Origin: a virus
Length of the DNA: 21,731 bases
Reading direction: 5' to 3' (one strand)
Virus record (IMG/VR): IMGVR_UViG_3300011271_000088
Coordinates: 1-21,731 of that record
Positions 6,758 to 13,540 of this stretch are shown here, piece after piece. The first letter of the stretch is position 1, and the number at the start of each line of letters is the position of its first letter. The notes below the pieces were generated by a model that made no database searches, was not told the DNA's origin, and worked only from the letters and a program-made list of their open reading frames with translations. The translations under genes were made by a program, and so were the position numbers.

Positions 6758-9358
6758 TTAATCAATAATCCAACCTGTAATAACTACATCTCCATTAAGT
6801 GCGGCTGCACCATTATTCTTTGTATTAACAATAATAGTTCCTGTAGTTTGTGTATTAATACGCTGAGCGGTCATTTGCGCATCATTCGATCCAGCATTAG
6901 AAACTGTAAGCATTACACCAGCTCCTACAACAAAACTACTATCTGTAATAGTAAAGGCCTGTGTTCCTGCAGATGCAGTTGTGAAGCCGGTATATGTAGC
7001 TTTAAAGACGCGAGCATTAATTGTCGCAGTAGCTGTTGGAGAAGCAACTGTTGCAGTAGAAGGTGCAACCGATACGATACCACCTGCTGATAAAACCACT
7101 CCGCCTGAACCGGCTTGAATAGTAGTTGTCGAAGTTGTAGTAGTCGAACCAACTGTAGTTGCGTGGGCATTAGCAGATGTACCAAAGCTAGCACCACCAG
7201 TACCACAAGCAACAGTTGTAATTGAACTACTATTTGTTGAACCCAATGTAACTGTTTTAATTGCACCACCAGTAGCTAAAGAAACTGTAGTTGCAGAAGC
7301 ATCGGTAGATAAACCAAGTGCTCCTGTTCCTGAGTTACCAGTCCATGCACCACCTGTACTTGTAAGGGCAAGTGCTCCACTTCCAGACTGAACAGTAGTA
7401 GCAGAGGTTGAGTTAGTACTACCTAACGTCACTCCCTTAACGCCGCCACCTGTTCCTATAGAAACTGTAGTTGCAGTATTATCCGCAGAAATATTCATTG
7501 CAGCCGTGCCTGAAGTTAGGGCTATAATTCCATTAGCTGCTGCTAAAGATATACCACCAGTTCCAGAAGAAAGCGCTAAACCACCAGCACCATTTGAAGC
7601 CATAATTTGAACGGCATCTACTACTGCTTCGCCGCCCGTAATAACAACAGAACCTGCTGTTGAGTTTACAGTAAGATCGAATGCACCTGTAACAGTAAGA
7701 TTAGAAGCTGCTGCTGCATCAAGTAATAATGCACCCGTAGTGTCTATATCAACACCAGCTGTTCCTGCATTAACATCTATACCACCACCTGCGTTAGAAG
7801 CATTAATACTAATCGCATTAGCTGCTGCTTTGCCACCAGTTAAAATAGCTGATCCAAGAGTTGTGCTTAAGGTAAGATCGGCTGCACCTGTAACGGTAAA
7901 ATGAGATGCGGTTGCTGAATCTAATGCGATACCTGCTGCAGTACTAGCTGCAATTGCTCCAGCAAGAGCATTACCAACGGTAACTGTTCCAGTTGAGGTT
8001 CCTGCATTTATAGTAGTATTTGCGTTTACCGAGCTATTGACATGCGTAGTCCCGCTAAGATTAATCGCAGTAAGAGCATCAGCATTACCACAATTAACCG
8101 TTTTAGTCCCAGTACCGGTTGACATGTTAACAGTATGAGTACCAGAAGTACGATTACCTGTAGCGAGGTTGAGTAAGTTTTGACCAAGTGTAACTCCTCC
8201 TGTAGCAACATTAACTGTCTTAATTGAATCTGCATTAGTAGTTGCACCACCAACACCCAAAGACAACGTATCAGTTGTTGCTGCCGTAACTACAGTTCCG
8301 CCACTAATAGTAGTAGTGCGGGTAGCTGTAGGAGCAATATTACCAATTCCAATAGTAGATGTATCGGCATCTGTGGCGATCAAAAGACCACCTGTACCAG
8401 CACGAATTGCCAATCCACCCGCTGCATCTGAAGCATTAATTACAATAGCATTAGCATCAGCTTCGGTAGCTACAATATTGATAGAAGAACCAGTAGCTGT
8501 AATATCAATATCTTCGCCTGCTGAAGCACCCGCTGCTGTAATATCAATACCACCGATAGTTGATGATATAACGATTGAATCAGCTGCATTTTCACCTGCA
8601 GTGATTGTTACAGAACCTAATGTATTAGCTAGAGCGATATCTTTTGCTGCACCACCTGCGGCTGCAATTGAAATACCACCCGCTGTAGCACTTAAAACAA
8701 CGGCTGTTGCCGAAACTTGTGATGATTCAACATTAACTTGCAAAACACCATCGATATCAACACCACCTACTGTTGATGTGAGACTAATTGCATCTGCATT
8801 AGCTAATCCTGAAACAAGTGCTATACCACCAACATCTGAATGAATATTAATAGATGTTAATGAACTGCCCTGGTCTGCATGCAATTCGATGCCTTCTGCG
8901 GTGCCCCCATCACTATGCAATAGGACTGATGGATTGCCATTAAAAGTAGAAGTTAAACTAATAAGATCAGGTGAAGAAAATGCAATATCACCAACGATTG
9001 TAGTTGTTCCATCAACTGTTAAATCCCCACCAATAGTTACATTACCCGCAGTAACATCCAAATTACCTAAGGTTATTGTAACATCGCCATCTGTCACAAC
9101 TAGGTCACCTGGAGTTACTGTAACGGAAGTAAATGTACCCAGGCCTGACGCAGGTGAAGTTGACCAGGTAGAAACACCACCATGCATACTCGTTAAACAC
9201 CAAACAGTATCTTCTGTGGTATTAACCCACATTGTACCCAATTGTGCTTGGTCTCTATCGCCTGGATCGCGTTGTTCAATAATAGGTTGTGGTGGGATGC
9301 GAACAGTATTACCTGCTCTGTTATAGGTAAAATATGTCTTAGTCTGATTGATTGCCAT
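6758..9358 (-). CDS. Large beta-helical tail fibre protein
   Basis: In this 866-aa protein, residues 1-75 form a non-repetitive head (PPQPIIEQRDPGDRDQ, LGTMWVNTTEDTVWCL, GGVSTW), a motif set common at the start of phage fibres and likely the virion attachment end. Residues 80-130 have short beta repeats (GDLVVTDGD, GNLDVTAGN, GDLTVDGTT). Residues 130-640 hold many degenerate repeats of roughly 25-33 residues with 'ADAISLTSTVGGVDI' character, consistent with a stacked beta-helix shaft. Around 645-770 lies a block shared with the 996-aa fibre, including one full 60-residue unit and TSANAHATTVGSTT. The C-terminal domain (about 775-866, ARVFKATYTGFTTASAGTQ, GDVVITGWIID) differs from the other fibres. 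It starts after AAAGGA, follows a candidate promoter and ends at a hairpin, so it may be its own transcription unit. Confidence 0.9.
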   Translation of the reverse strand: MAINQTKTYFTYNRAGNTVRIPPQPIIEQRDPGDRDQAQLGTMWVNTTEDTVWCLTSMHGGVSTWSTSPASGLGTFTSVTVTPGDLVVTDGDVTITLGNLDVTAGNVTIGGDLTVDGTTTIVGDIAFSSPDLISLTSTFNGNPSVLLHSDGGTAEGIELHADQGSSLTSINIHSDVGGIALVSGLANADAISLTSTVGGVDIDGVLQVNVESSQVSATAVVLSATAGGISIAAAGGAAKDIALANTLGSVTITAGENAADSIVISSTIGGIDITAAGASAGEDIDITATGSSINIVATEADANAIVINASDAAGGLAIRAGTGGLLIATDADTSTIGIGNIAPTATRTTTISGGTVVTAATTDTLSLGVGGATTNADSIKTVNVATGGVTLGQNLLNLATGNRTSGTHTVNMSTGTGTKTVNCGNADALTAINLSGTTHVNSSVNANTTINAGTSTGTVTVGNALAGAIAASTAAGIALDSATASHFTVTGAADLTLSTTLGSAILTGGKAAANAISINASNAGGGIDVNAGTAGVDIDTTGALLLDAAAASNLTVTGAFDLTVNSTAGSVVITGGEAVVDAVQIMASNGAGGLALSSGTGGISLAAANGIIALTSGTAAMNISADNTATTVSIGTGGGVKGVTLGSTNSTSATTVQSGSGALALTSTGGAWTGNSGTGALGLSTDASATTVSLATGGAIKTVTLGSTNSSSITTVACGTGGASFGTSANAHATTVGSTTTTSTTTIQAGSGGVVLSAGGIVSVAPSTATVASPTATATINARVFKATYTGFTTASAGTQAFTITDSSFVVGAGVMLTVSNAGSNDAQMTAQRINTQTTGTIIVNTKNNGAAALNGDVVITGWIID
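7244..7423 (-). repeat. Single 180-bp unit shared with the 996-aa fibre gene
   Basis: One copy of the 60-residue unit (NSTSATTVQSGSGALALTS through ATGGAIKTVTL) sits in the 866-aa fibre gene. It is followed by the same degenerate half-unit and TSANAHATTVGSTT linker found after array A of the 996-aa gene. The order of modules is conserved between the two genes, pointing to module exchange or a common origin. Confidence 0.88.
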
Positions 9359-9396
9359 GAGAATCCTTTCATTACTTTTTTAAATCTCCTGGCATC

Positions 9397-9424
9397 ACAA
9401 TACTATGTTGTATGGTACTTGCAA
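9397..9424 (-). promoter_or_regulatory. Candidate promoter for the 866-aa fibre gene
   Basis: On the minus strand TTGCAA (9424-9419) and TATTGT (9402-9397) are separated by 16 bases, each matching four of six sigma-70 consensus positions. It lies 39 bases upstream of the fibre start and back to back with the plus-strand promoter. The match is modest, so a phage-specific late promoter could be used instead. Confidence 0.35.
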
Positions 9425-9431
9425 GAAATGC

Positions 9432-9460
9432 TTGACTTTGTGATTTAAATCTAATATCAT
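9432..9460 (+). promoter_or_regulatory. Sigma-70-like promoter of the plus-strand island
   Basis: TTGACT (9432-9437), a 17-base spacer and TATCAT (9455-9460) match ten of twelve consensus positions with ideal spacing. The predicted start of transcription, near 9467, is just upstream of the ribbon-helix-helix gene at 9490. This is the best sigma-70-type promoter I found in the intergenic gaps, which suggests host RNA polymerase expresses the island. Confidence 0.7.
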
Positions 9461-9475
9461 AATATTATAGTATTA
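9452..9475. promoter_or_regulatory. Palindrome over the -10 box, candidate operator
   Basis: The 24-base stretch starting TAATATCATAAT is palindromic at 20 of 24 positions and covers the -10 box and start region of the plus-strand promoter. Its location immediately upstream of a ribbon-helix-helix gene is the classic arrangement for autorepression. The AT-rich composition makes chance palindromes easier, so this remains an inference. Confidence 0.45.
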
Positions 9476-9489
9476 ATAAGAAAGAAATA

Positions 9490-9657
9490 ATGAAAATAAA
9501 GAATAAGCCCGTAATGATACATATTCCTGAAGAATTAGTGCGCGAAGTTAAAGTAGTTATTGCACATTTAAAAATGACAATGAGCGCTTATATAAAAGAA
9601 GCAATATTAGATCGATTAGAAAGAGATGTTCCTAAAGTTGAAGCTATGAAAGAGTAA
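9490..9657 (+). CDS. Ribbon-helix-helix (CopG/Arc-type) DNA-binding protein
   Basis: This 55-aa protein has the ribbon-helix-helix layout: an N-terminal strand KPVMIHIPEELVREV (about 6-20) in which alternating residues would contact the DNA major groove, then a helix, a turn at LKMTMSAYIKEAILDRLERD (about 27-46) and a short charged tail. Family members are dimeric repressors, often of their own operon, and sometimes antitoxins. No partner toxin is recognisable here. It is the first gene of the plus-strand island, 30 bases after the -10 box of a strong promoter and beside a near-perfect palindrome, so self-regulation is likely. It could also affect the divergent fibre gene. The ribosome binding site is weak (AAGAAAG). 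Confidence 0.82.
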   Translation: MKIKNKPVMIHIPEELVREVKVVIAHLKMTMSAYIKEAILDRLERDVPKVEAMKE

Positions 9658-9658
9658 T

Positions 9659-9793
9659 ATGAAACCGGACAATAAGATTATAGCAGTGTCATTTGTAAGT
9701 GGAGTGTTTATTACGGCATTGTTATTCTTATTGCCGCCAATAGTAGGATTTGTTTTGTTGTGTTTATTGTTTTCGTTAACGTTTTTAATGTAA
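9659..9793 (+). CDS. Two-segment membrane microprotein
   Basis: This 44-aa protein starts one base after the stop of the ribbon-helix-helix gene, so it depends on coupled translation. After a short charged start (MKPDNK) almost the whole chain is hydrophobic: about 7-25 (IIAVSFVSGVFITALLFLL) and about 28-44 (IVGFVLLCLLFSLTFLM), split by a Pro-Pro turn. That predicts two short membrane helices in a hairpin. A holin-like or superinfection-exclusion role is possible, but no endolysin is nearby and nothing in the sequence decides it. Confidence 0.6.
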   Translation: MKPDNKIIAVSFVSGVFITALLFLLPPIVGFVLLCLLFSLTFLM

Positions 9794-9812
9794 AGATATT
9801 CCGGGGGGAATT

Positions 9813-10004
9813 ATGGAAAACACAAAGAATTATATTGAGTTCAAAATGAAATATACCGACGATCAAATTGATTGTAGGGTATGTGAAACTCCATTAACAA
9901 AAGAAAACTTCAAAGAAAAATATGTTTGTCCATTTGATGACGAACCATTTTGTGATAGTTGCTTCAATTGGGGTGAAGGACAAATCAACCATAAGGGAGA
10001 TTGA
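9813..10004 (+). CDS. Small cysteine-rich, probably zinc-binding protein
   Basis: This 63-aa acidic protein has five cysteines arranged as C21-x2-C24, C39 and C47-x2-C50 (CRVC, CPFDDEPFCDSC). Two CxxC pairs 23 residues apart are typical of a treble-clef or ribbon zinc site. The N-terminal part is charged and helical, and the tail ends in His and Gly. The start follows GGGGGGAA, one of the strongest ribosome binding sites in the window, at good spacing. It lies in the plus-strand island between two membrane microproteins. I do not recognise a named family; small zinc proteins of phages often bind and redirect host proteins, but that is only a possibility here. Confidence 0.8.
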   Translation: MENTKNYIEFKMKYTDDQIDCRVCETPLTKENFKEKYVCPFDDEPFCDSCFNWGEGQINHKGD

Positions 10005-10005
10005 T

Positions 10006-10176
10006 ATGTTAGGCGCGATTTTAAGTTTCTGTTACTACATGTTTATAATATCAGCGATTGCCCATTTGTGGTGGTTATTTATAGTTATTAGTAGTGATAT
10101 TGGTGAAGTATTATCTTCATGGATATCACATAAATTCCAGAGTATCAAAAGAATTTTTGTCGGCTTCCTTAGATAA
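10006..10176 (+). CDS. Single-pass membrane microprotein
   Basis: This 56-aa protein starts at 10006, one base after the stop of the zinc-protein gene, with AAGGGAG upstream inside that gene. A longer start at 9922 would overlap the zinc-protein gene almost entirely and is rejected. Residues about 2-30 are hydrophobic and aromatic (ILSFCYYMFIISAIAHLWWL, then FIVI), a likely membrane helix. The C-terminus is basic (HKFQSIKRIFVGFLR) and could lie on the inner face as an amphipathic helix. The last 51 bases overlap the 3' end of the opposite-strand internal protein gene. Function is unknown. Confidence 0.6.
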   Translation: MLGAILSFCYYMFIISAIAHLWWLFIVISSDIGEVLSSWISHKFQSIKRIFVGFLR

Positions 10177-11235
10177 CCATGGCATAAGTTTTACAACTTT
10201 ATTCATGTTTTTCATAAATAATGATGGATTATTCGCACTAGCTGCTTCAACGGCATTAAAATAATATTTTCTTGCTGCTGGATTAGAAGCTATTCCGCGC
10301 CCAAATCTTTCCGTTTCGCGAAGTGCAATTTTAATTGGTTCTGTTAAAAGTTCAGCACCAAATTTTCCTTTAACATTTAATTTATCAAAAAACTTATCTG
10401 TTATTGTATTCATATGTTTTAATGCAGTAAGTTGATCAGCAGATTTAAGATGCTTAAAAAACGTAGGATTTTCCAGACTATGAGAAGTAAAATATTGATC
10501 AAGAGCCTCATTAAGTGGTGCTATATATCGAGCATTTACTGCATCTGGCAATTCTTTTTTAAGAGCATTGATAGATGTTCTTAAATCTACTGCCTTAGAA
10601 GGATTTAATTTTTTTCCTCGTACATTTTTATCAATAGTTCTTAAAATATTGTTTACTTTTTTTGATACTTTTTCGCTAACTTCTGTACCCAAATTTTCTT
10701 CTACTGCCAAAACTGCCTTTTGAATATTATCTGCAGAATGTGTAGATCCTTTTTTAATAAAAGATTTAGCTAGTTTATATTCTTTGGCTTGTTCTTTGGC
10801 AATCGTAGGAATTTTACCCGTATAAACACCATGACCTATTTGTGTAGCTAATTCTGCCACATCTTGAACTGCTTCAGGAGCACCAATTGCACCAAGACCA
10901 CCAGCGGCCGTACTGCCGTATCCGAGACCTTTTAATGCCTGTGTTCCACCCAAAGTTGCAGCCGCAGGAGCAGATTGCGCAAATCTCTTTAAAACATGTT
11001 CACCAATATTTTGAGGTTCTAATTCTTCTTCTGATATATTTCCATATTTCTTTATAAGTTCAGAAGGAACTGGATGAGGAGGAGTAACTCCAAACCATCC
11101 TGGAACAGTAGTAAAGAGAGACTCTACGCCTTTCAATAGATTGATTCCACCTATTTTACCGGCTCGTTTTAATCTATTTCCCACACCAGAAGAAGATTTT
11201 GGCGATCCTTCCCCTACAAAAGAAAATTCATCCAT
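10126..11235 (-). CDS. Putative internal virion / ejection protein
   Basis: This 369-aa protein has no signal peptide. After a disordered start with SPKSSSG, residues about 85-130 are Ala/Gly-rich (SAPAAATLGGTQALKGLGYG, AAGGLGAIG) and could be membrane-active. Residues 140-300 are strongly helical and lysine-rich (IAKEQAKEYKLAKSFIKK, SEKVSKKVNNILRTIDKN), and the C-terminus is also helical. It is the third of three consecutive helix- or glycine-rich genes after the tail hub gene, the position where podoviruses encode the proteins ejected with DNA to bridge the cell envelope. The TGA stop of the upstream gene runs into its ribosome binding site (TGAGGTGA). Family membership is not recognised from sequence; the assignment rests on composition and order. 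Confidence 0.85.
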   Translation of the reverse strand: MDEFSFVGEGSPKSSSGVGNRLKRAGKIGGINLLKGVESLFTTVPGWFGVTPPHPVPSELIKKYGNISEEELEPQNIGEHVLKRFAQSAPAAATLGGTQALKGLGYGSTAAGGLGAIGAPEAVQDVAELATQIGHGVYTGKIPTIAKEQAKEYKLAKSFIKKGSTHSADNIQKAVLAVEENLGTEVSEKVSKKVNNILRTIDKNVRGKKLNPSKAVDLRTSINALKKELPDAVNARYIAPLNEALDQYFTSHSLENPTFFKHLKSADQLTALKHMNTITDKFFDKLNVKGKFGAELLTEPIKIALRETERFGRGIASNPAARKYYFNAVEAASANNPSLFMKNMNKVVKLMPWLSKEADKNSFDTLEFM

Positions 11236-11243
11236 TATTCACC

Positions 11244-12242
11244 TCACACTATAACCCAAGATTTTCCATTGCTTTTCGCAGTTAGCCCAGTTTCTTTTCC
11301 GCGTATTGTTTTTCCAGAATATTTATTTGCCGGATATTTGCTTTCTAAAAACTCAACCCATTTATTTCTAAATTCCTGTTTTTGTCCGCTACGAATTTCT
11401 TTAGCACGCTTTTCAATTTGTGGTTTATAATCTGCAGGAACTTTTTCTCCCCATTTTTGAATCAATTCTTCAGAAGCTTTCGCCTTAGAATATTCCTTCA
11501 TAATTTCAGGATCGTTTTTAATTTTATAAGCAAGTCGTTTTATAGTTTCTGGATGTTGCCAAATTGCAGGTTTTCGTAATTCTTCTAAGGCTAAGCGTGT
11601 TTTATGAAGAACGCCGCCTCCAAGTTGAGCCCTAGATAAAACTAAATCTGCAAAATCAGTTATGAGTTGTTGACCCTCATTAGTTTGAATTGATTGAGGA
11701 GTAATAGCTCCCCATGGTCCCGTAATTGCTTTTCCGGTTTCAACTAAATCAATAATATTTTGTGCAGTTTTAATAGTATGCCGAGCGGGAGATCCTTTTT
11801 TTTCTATTTCTTCAATATAAGGCTTAGCATATTTATCAATCTCTGCTTGTTTTTTTATATTTTGATTTTCTTGTTTAATAGCAACTTCTTTTTCTCGAAT
11901 TGCTTGTACTGGATTTTTAAAATAATCCGCTATATTAGACGCACCTTGTTGTTCTTCTGTACCTTGTTGTTGTCCACCTTGAGATCCCTGTAATACAGCA
12001 CCAAGATTGGGCAATATAGCCTTCTGTGCATGTTCGGGAAATGAGGCAATAGCTTTTAATCTTTGTTCTGGGGTTGAACTAGGATTTGCGAGCATTTGAA
12101 GTGCATTTTCAAAATTAGATGTATGCATTTGATTAACTTTTGCTTGGGCTAATCCCTGAATTCCTTGGCTTAATCCTTCAGATAGTCCGGTACCAAGTAT
12201 ATTTCCCCATGATTTTTTTGAAGGAAGTACATTTATTGCCAT
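11244..12242 (-). CDS. Putative internal virion / ejection protein, helical
   Basis: This 332-aa protein begins MAINVLPSKKSWGNILGTGL with a Gly/Gln-rich amphipathic start (about 15-35). A Gln-rich linker follows (about 85-105, GSQGGQQQGTEEQQG), then a long charged helical region (about 110-150, AIREKEVAIKQENQNIKKQ). The C-terminal half is helical (ALEELRKPAIWQHPETIKR, YSKAKASEELIQKWGEK) and Lys-rich, ending NGKSWVIV. Its ribosome binding site AAGGAGGATAAG is encoded by the last codons of the upstream gene, so the pair is translationally coupled and probably made in fixed ratio. Composition and location match podovirus internal-body proteins; no specific family motif is visible. Confidence 0.85.
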   Translation of the reverse strand: MAINVLPSKKSWGNILGTGLSEGLSQGIQGLAQAKVNQMHTSNFENALQMLANPSSTPEQRLKAIASFPEHAQKAILPNLGAVLQGSQGGQQQGTEEQQGASNIADYFKNPVQAIREKEVAIKQENQNIKKQAEIDKYAKPYIEEIEKKGSPARHTIKTAQNIIDLVETGKAITGPWGAITPQSIQTNEGQQLITDFADLVLSRAQLGGGVLHKTRLALEELRKPAIWQHPETIKRLAYKIKNDPEIMKEYSKAKASEELIQKWGEKVPADYKPQIEKRAKEIRSGQKQEFRNKWVEFLESKYPANKYSGKTIRGKETGLTAKSNGKSWVIV

Positions 12243-12243
12243 C

Positions 12244-13005
12244 TTATCCTCCTTGAGAGCTAAGCAATTTAATTAGATTATTAAGCCATCCCTGACCGCC
12301 TGATAATGATTCTCCACCAGCACCCGTTTGTCCTTTTCTACCAGCAAGTGCAGATAACGCCATTGGTCCATATTGACCTGCAGTTTTTAATCCTTGTTGA
12401 CCTAGCATTTGTCCAAATCCAGGTTCGCCTTCAAAATAATTAATCTCATCGCGTGGATTAAGCCCCAAACCAAGCATTTGTAATAATTGAGATTGATTTT
12501 GTAATCCATATTGTGAAGACAATGCTGCTAATGCTTCTTCTAGTCCCGCTCCGGCTGATCCTAATTGTGATGCAAACTGAGGTGACATTGTTGAAGATTG
12601 TCCCATTTGTGTGAATCGCTCTGCTAGTCCTGGTACGGTTTGTTGAGCAAACTGCGATCGAGCCTTATTGGCTATTGGTTCAAAACCTGCTTGAGGATTT
12701 TGAAGACCACCAATTCCCATTTGTAAAATCTGATTAAGAACATCATTTTGTTGTTCATTATATTTAGGAACACGCTCATATCTATTTTGGGTTCCACCAA
12801 AAAAACTTCCGCCAGCCATCCCATTGCCTCCTGCTGAGCCTTGCATCTGCTGAATGCTTGGCTTTTTATTTCCTGTTAAAAATCCTTTTAATCCACCAAT
12901 TCCTGCACCAATTGCAGCTCCCCAAGGACCTAATGAAGCACCAGCTAATGCACCGCTGGCAGCACCCCCGGCACCCCTTCCAAATCTTCTTCCCAAGTCA
13001 GCCAT
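12244..13005 (-). CDS. Glycine-zipper internal virion protein (putative ejection protein)
   Basis: This 253-aa protein opens with a basic start (MADLGRRFGRG) and a long small-residue segment (about 10-45, GGAASGALAGASLGPWGAAI then GAGIGGLKGFLTG), a glycine-zipper pattern that can insert into membranes. The rest is Gln/Gly-rich with helical stretches (KYNEQQNDVLNQILQMGIGG, EEALAALSSQYGLQNQSQLL) and ends GWLNNLIKLLSSQGG. Glycine-zipper starts of this kind are seen in phage proteins delivered with the genome, for instance in P22-like and crAss-like podoviruses. It is first of the three putative internal proteins and follows the hub gene region. The assignment is by architecture and context. Confidence 0.86.
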   Translation of the reverse strand: MADLGRRFGRGAGGAASGALAGASLGPWGAAIGAGIGGLKGFLTGNKKPSIQQMQGSAGGNGMAGGSFFGGTQNRYERVPKYNEQQNDVLNQILQMGIGGLQNPQAGFEPIANKARSQFAQQTVPGLAERFTQMGQSSTMSPQFASQLGSAGAGLEEALAALSSQYGLQNQSQLLQMLGLGLNPRDEINYFEGEPGFGQMLGQQGLKTAGQYGPMALSALAGRKGQTGAGGESLSGGQGWLNNLIKLLSSQGG

Positions 13006-13012
13006 CTTATTC

Positions 13013-13540
13013 CTAATACTCTAAAAATTCTAAAACTATATATACGGTTGTAAAATTTATAGCCGTATTATTCACCACTATAACATTGGTCGAATTTACT
13101 TGAACTGATATTGTATTACCTCCAGCATCAACATAAGGAATTGGATATGCATCAACTCCGGCAGAATTAGTTGCGGCTCCATAAATAGAAGTAAATTTAA
13201 CAGGGTCTCCCGCAGGAATAGATAAGCCATGAGGCTTTGTGGAAGTTGCTCCCGCTAATATAGGTCCCATGTCTACCACAACTTGATAACCAGGTCGTCT
13301 TTTTAAGGGTGAGTTATCATCTGGATTAAACCACTGGGACCCATTATTAAATACATTTTTAAGATAATAACCCGTTTCTTTATCATTAAGTGAAAGAGCA
13401 ATATTGTTAATTTGCTGATAAAGACGAACTAATAGGTCTTTAAAGTCGGGACTTGCAGGATCAATAGAATCTAAATAACCCATATCCCAAATCTGAGTTG
13501 TCTGTATAAATAAACCAATTCTGTCTTGCTGTGTTAACAT
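13013..13540 (-). CDS. Small tail or fibre-associated structural protein
   Basis: This 175-aa protein begins with a helical part (about 1-65, TQQDRIGLFIQTTQIWDMGY, LLVRLYQQINNIALSLNDKE). After it comes a beta part with WFNPDDNSPLKRRPGYQVVV, a 'TKPHGL' motif (about 105-110) and strands NTISVQVNSTNVIVVNN and TVYIVLEFLEY. Proteins with this helix-then-beta layout and a 'T-x-x-H-G-(I/L)' motif occur beside phage tail hub genes, and I take it as a fibre- or neck-associated protein. The start ATG overlaps the TAA of the hub gene by one base (TAATG), so translation is coupled. Its own TAG stop is part of the next gene's ribosome binding site. Confidence 0.85.
   Translation of the reverse strand: MLTQQDRIGLFIQTTQIWDMGYLDSIDPASPDFKDLLVRLYQQINNIALSLNDKETGYYLKNVFNNGSQWFNPDDNSPLKRRPGYQVVVDMGPILAGATSTKPHGLSIPAGDPVKFTSIYGAATNSAGVDAYPIPYVDAGGNTISVQVNSTNVIVVNNTAINFTTVYIVLEFLEY

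Noticed and set aside
8316-8843. Plus-strand open frame of 175 codons opposite the 866-aa fibre gene
   Set aside because: It is a shadow of the repetitive fibre: the Ala/Pro/Ile-rich translation mirrors the Gly/Ser/Thr codons of the real gene, and there is no ribosome binding site.
8889-9326. Plus-strand open frame of 145 codons opposite the start of the 866-aa fibre gene
   Set aside because: It lies antisense to the well-supported fibre, has no start signal and shows low-complexity composition caused by the repeats.
9922-10005. Longer start for the single-pass membrane microprotein
   Set aside because: It would lie almost entirely inside the cysteine-rich protein gene; the ATG at 10006 has AAGGGAG upstream and a clean junction.
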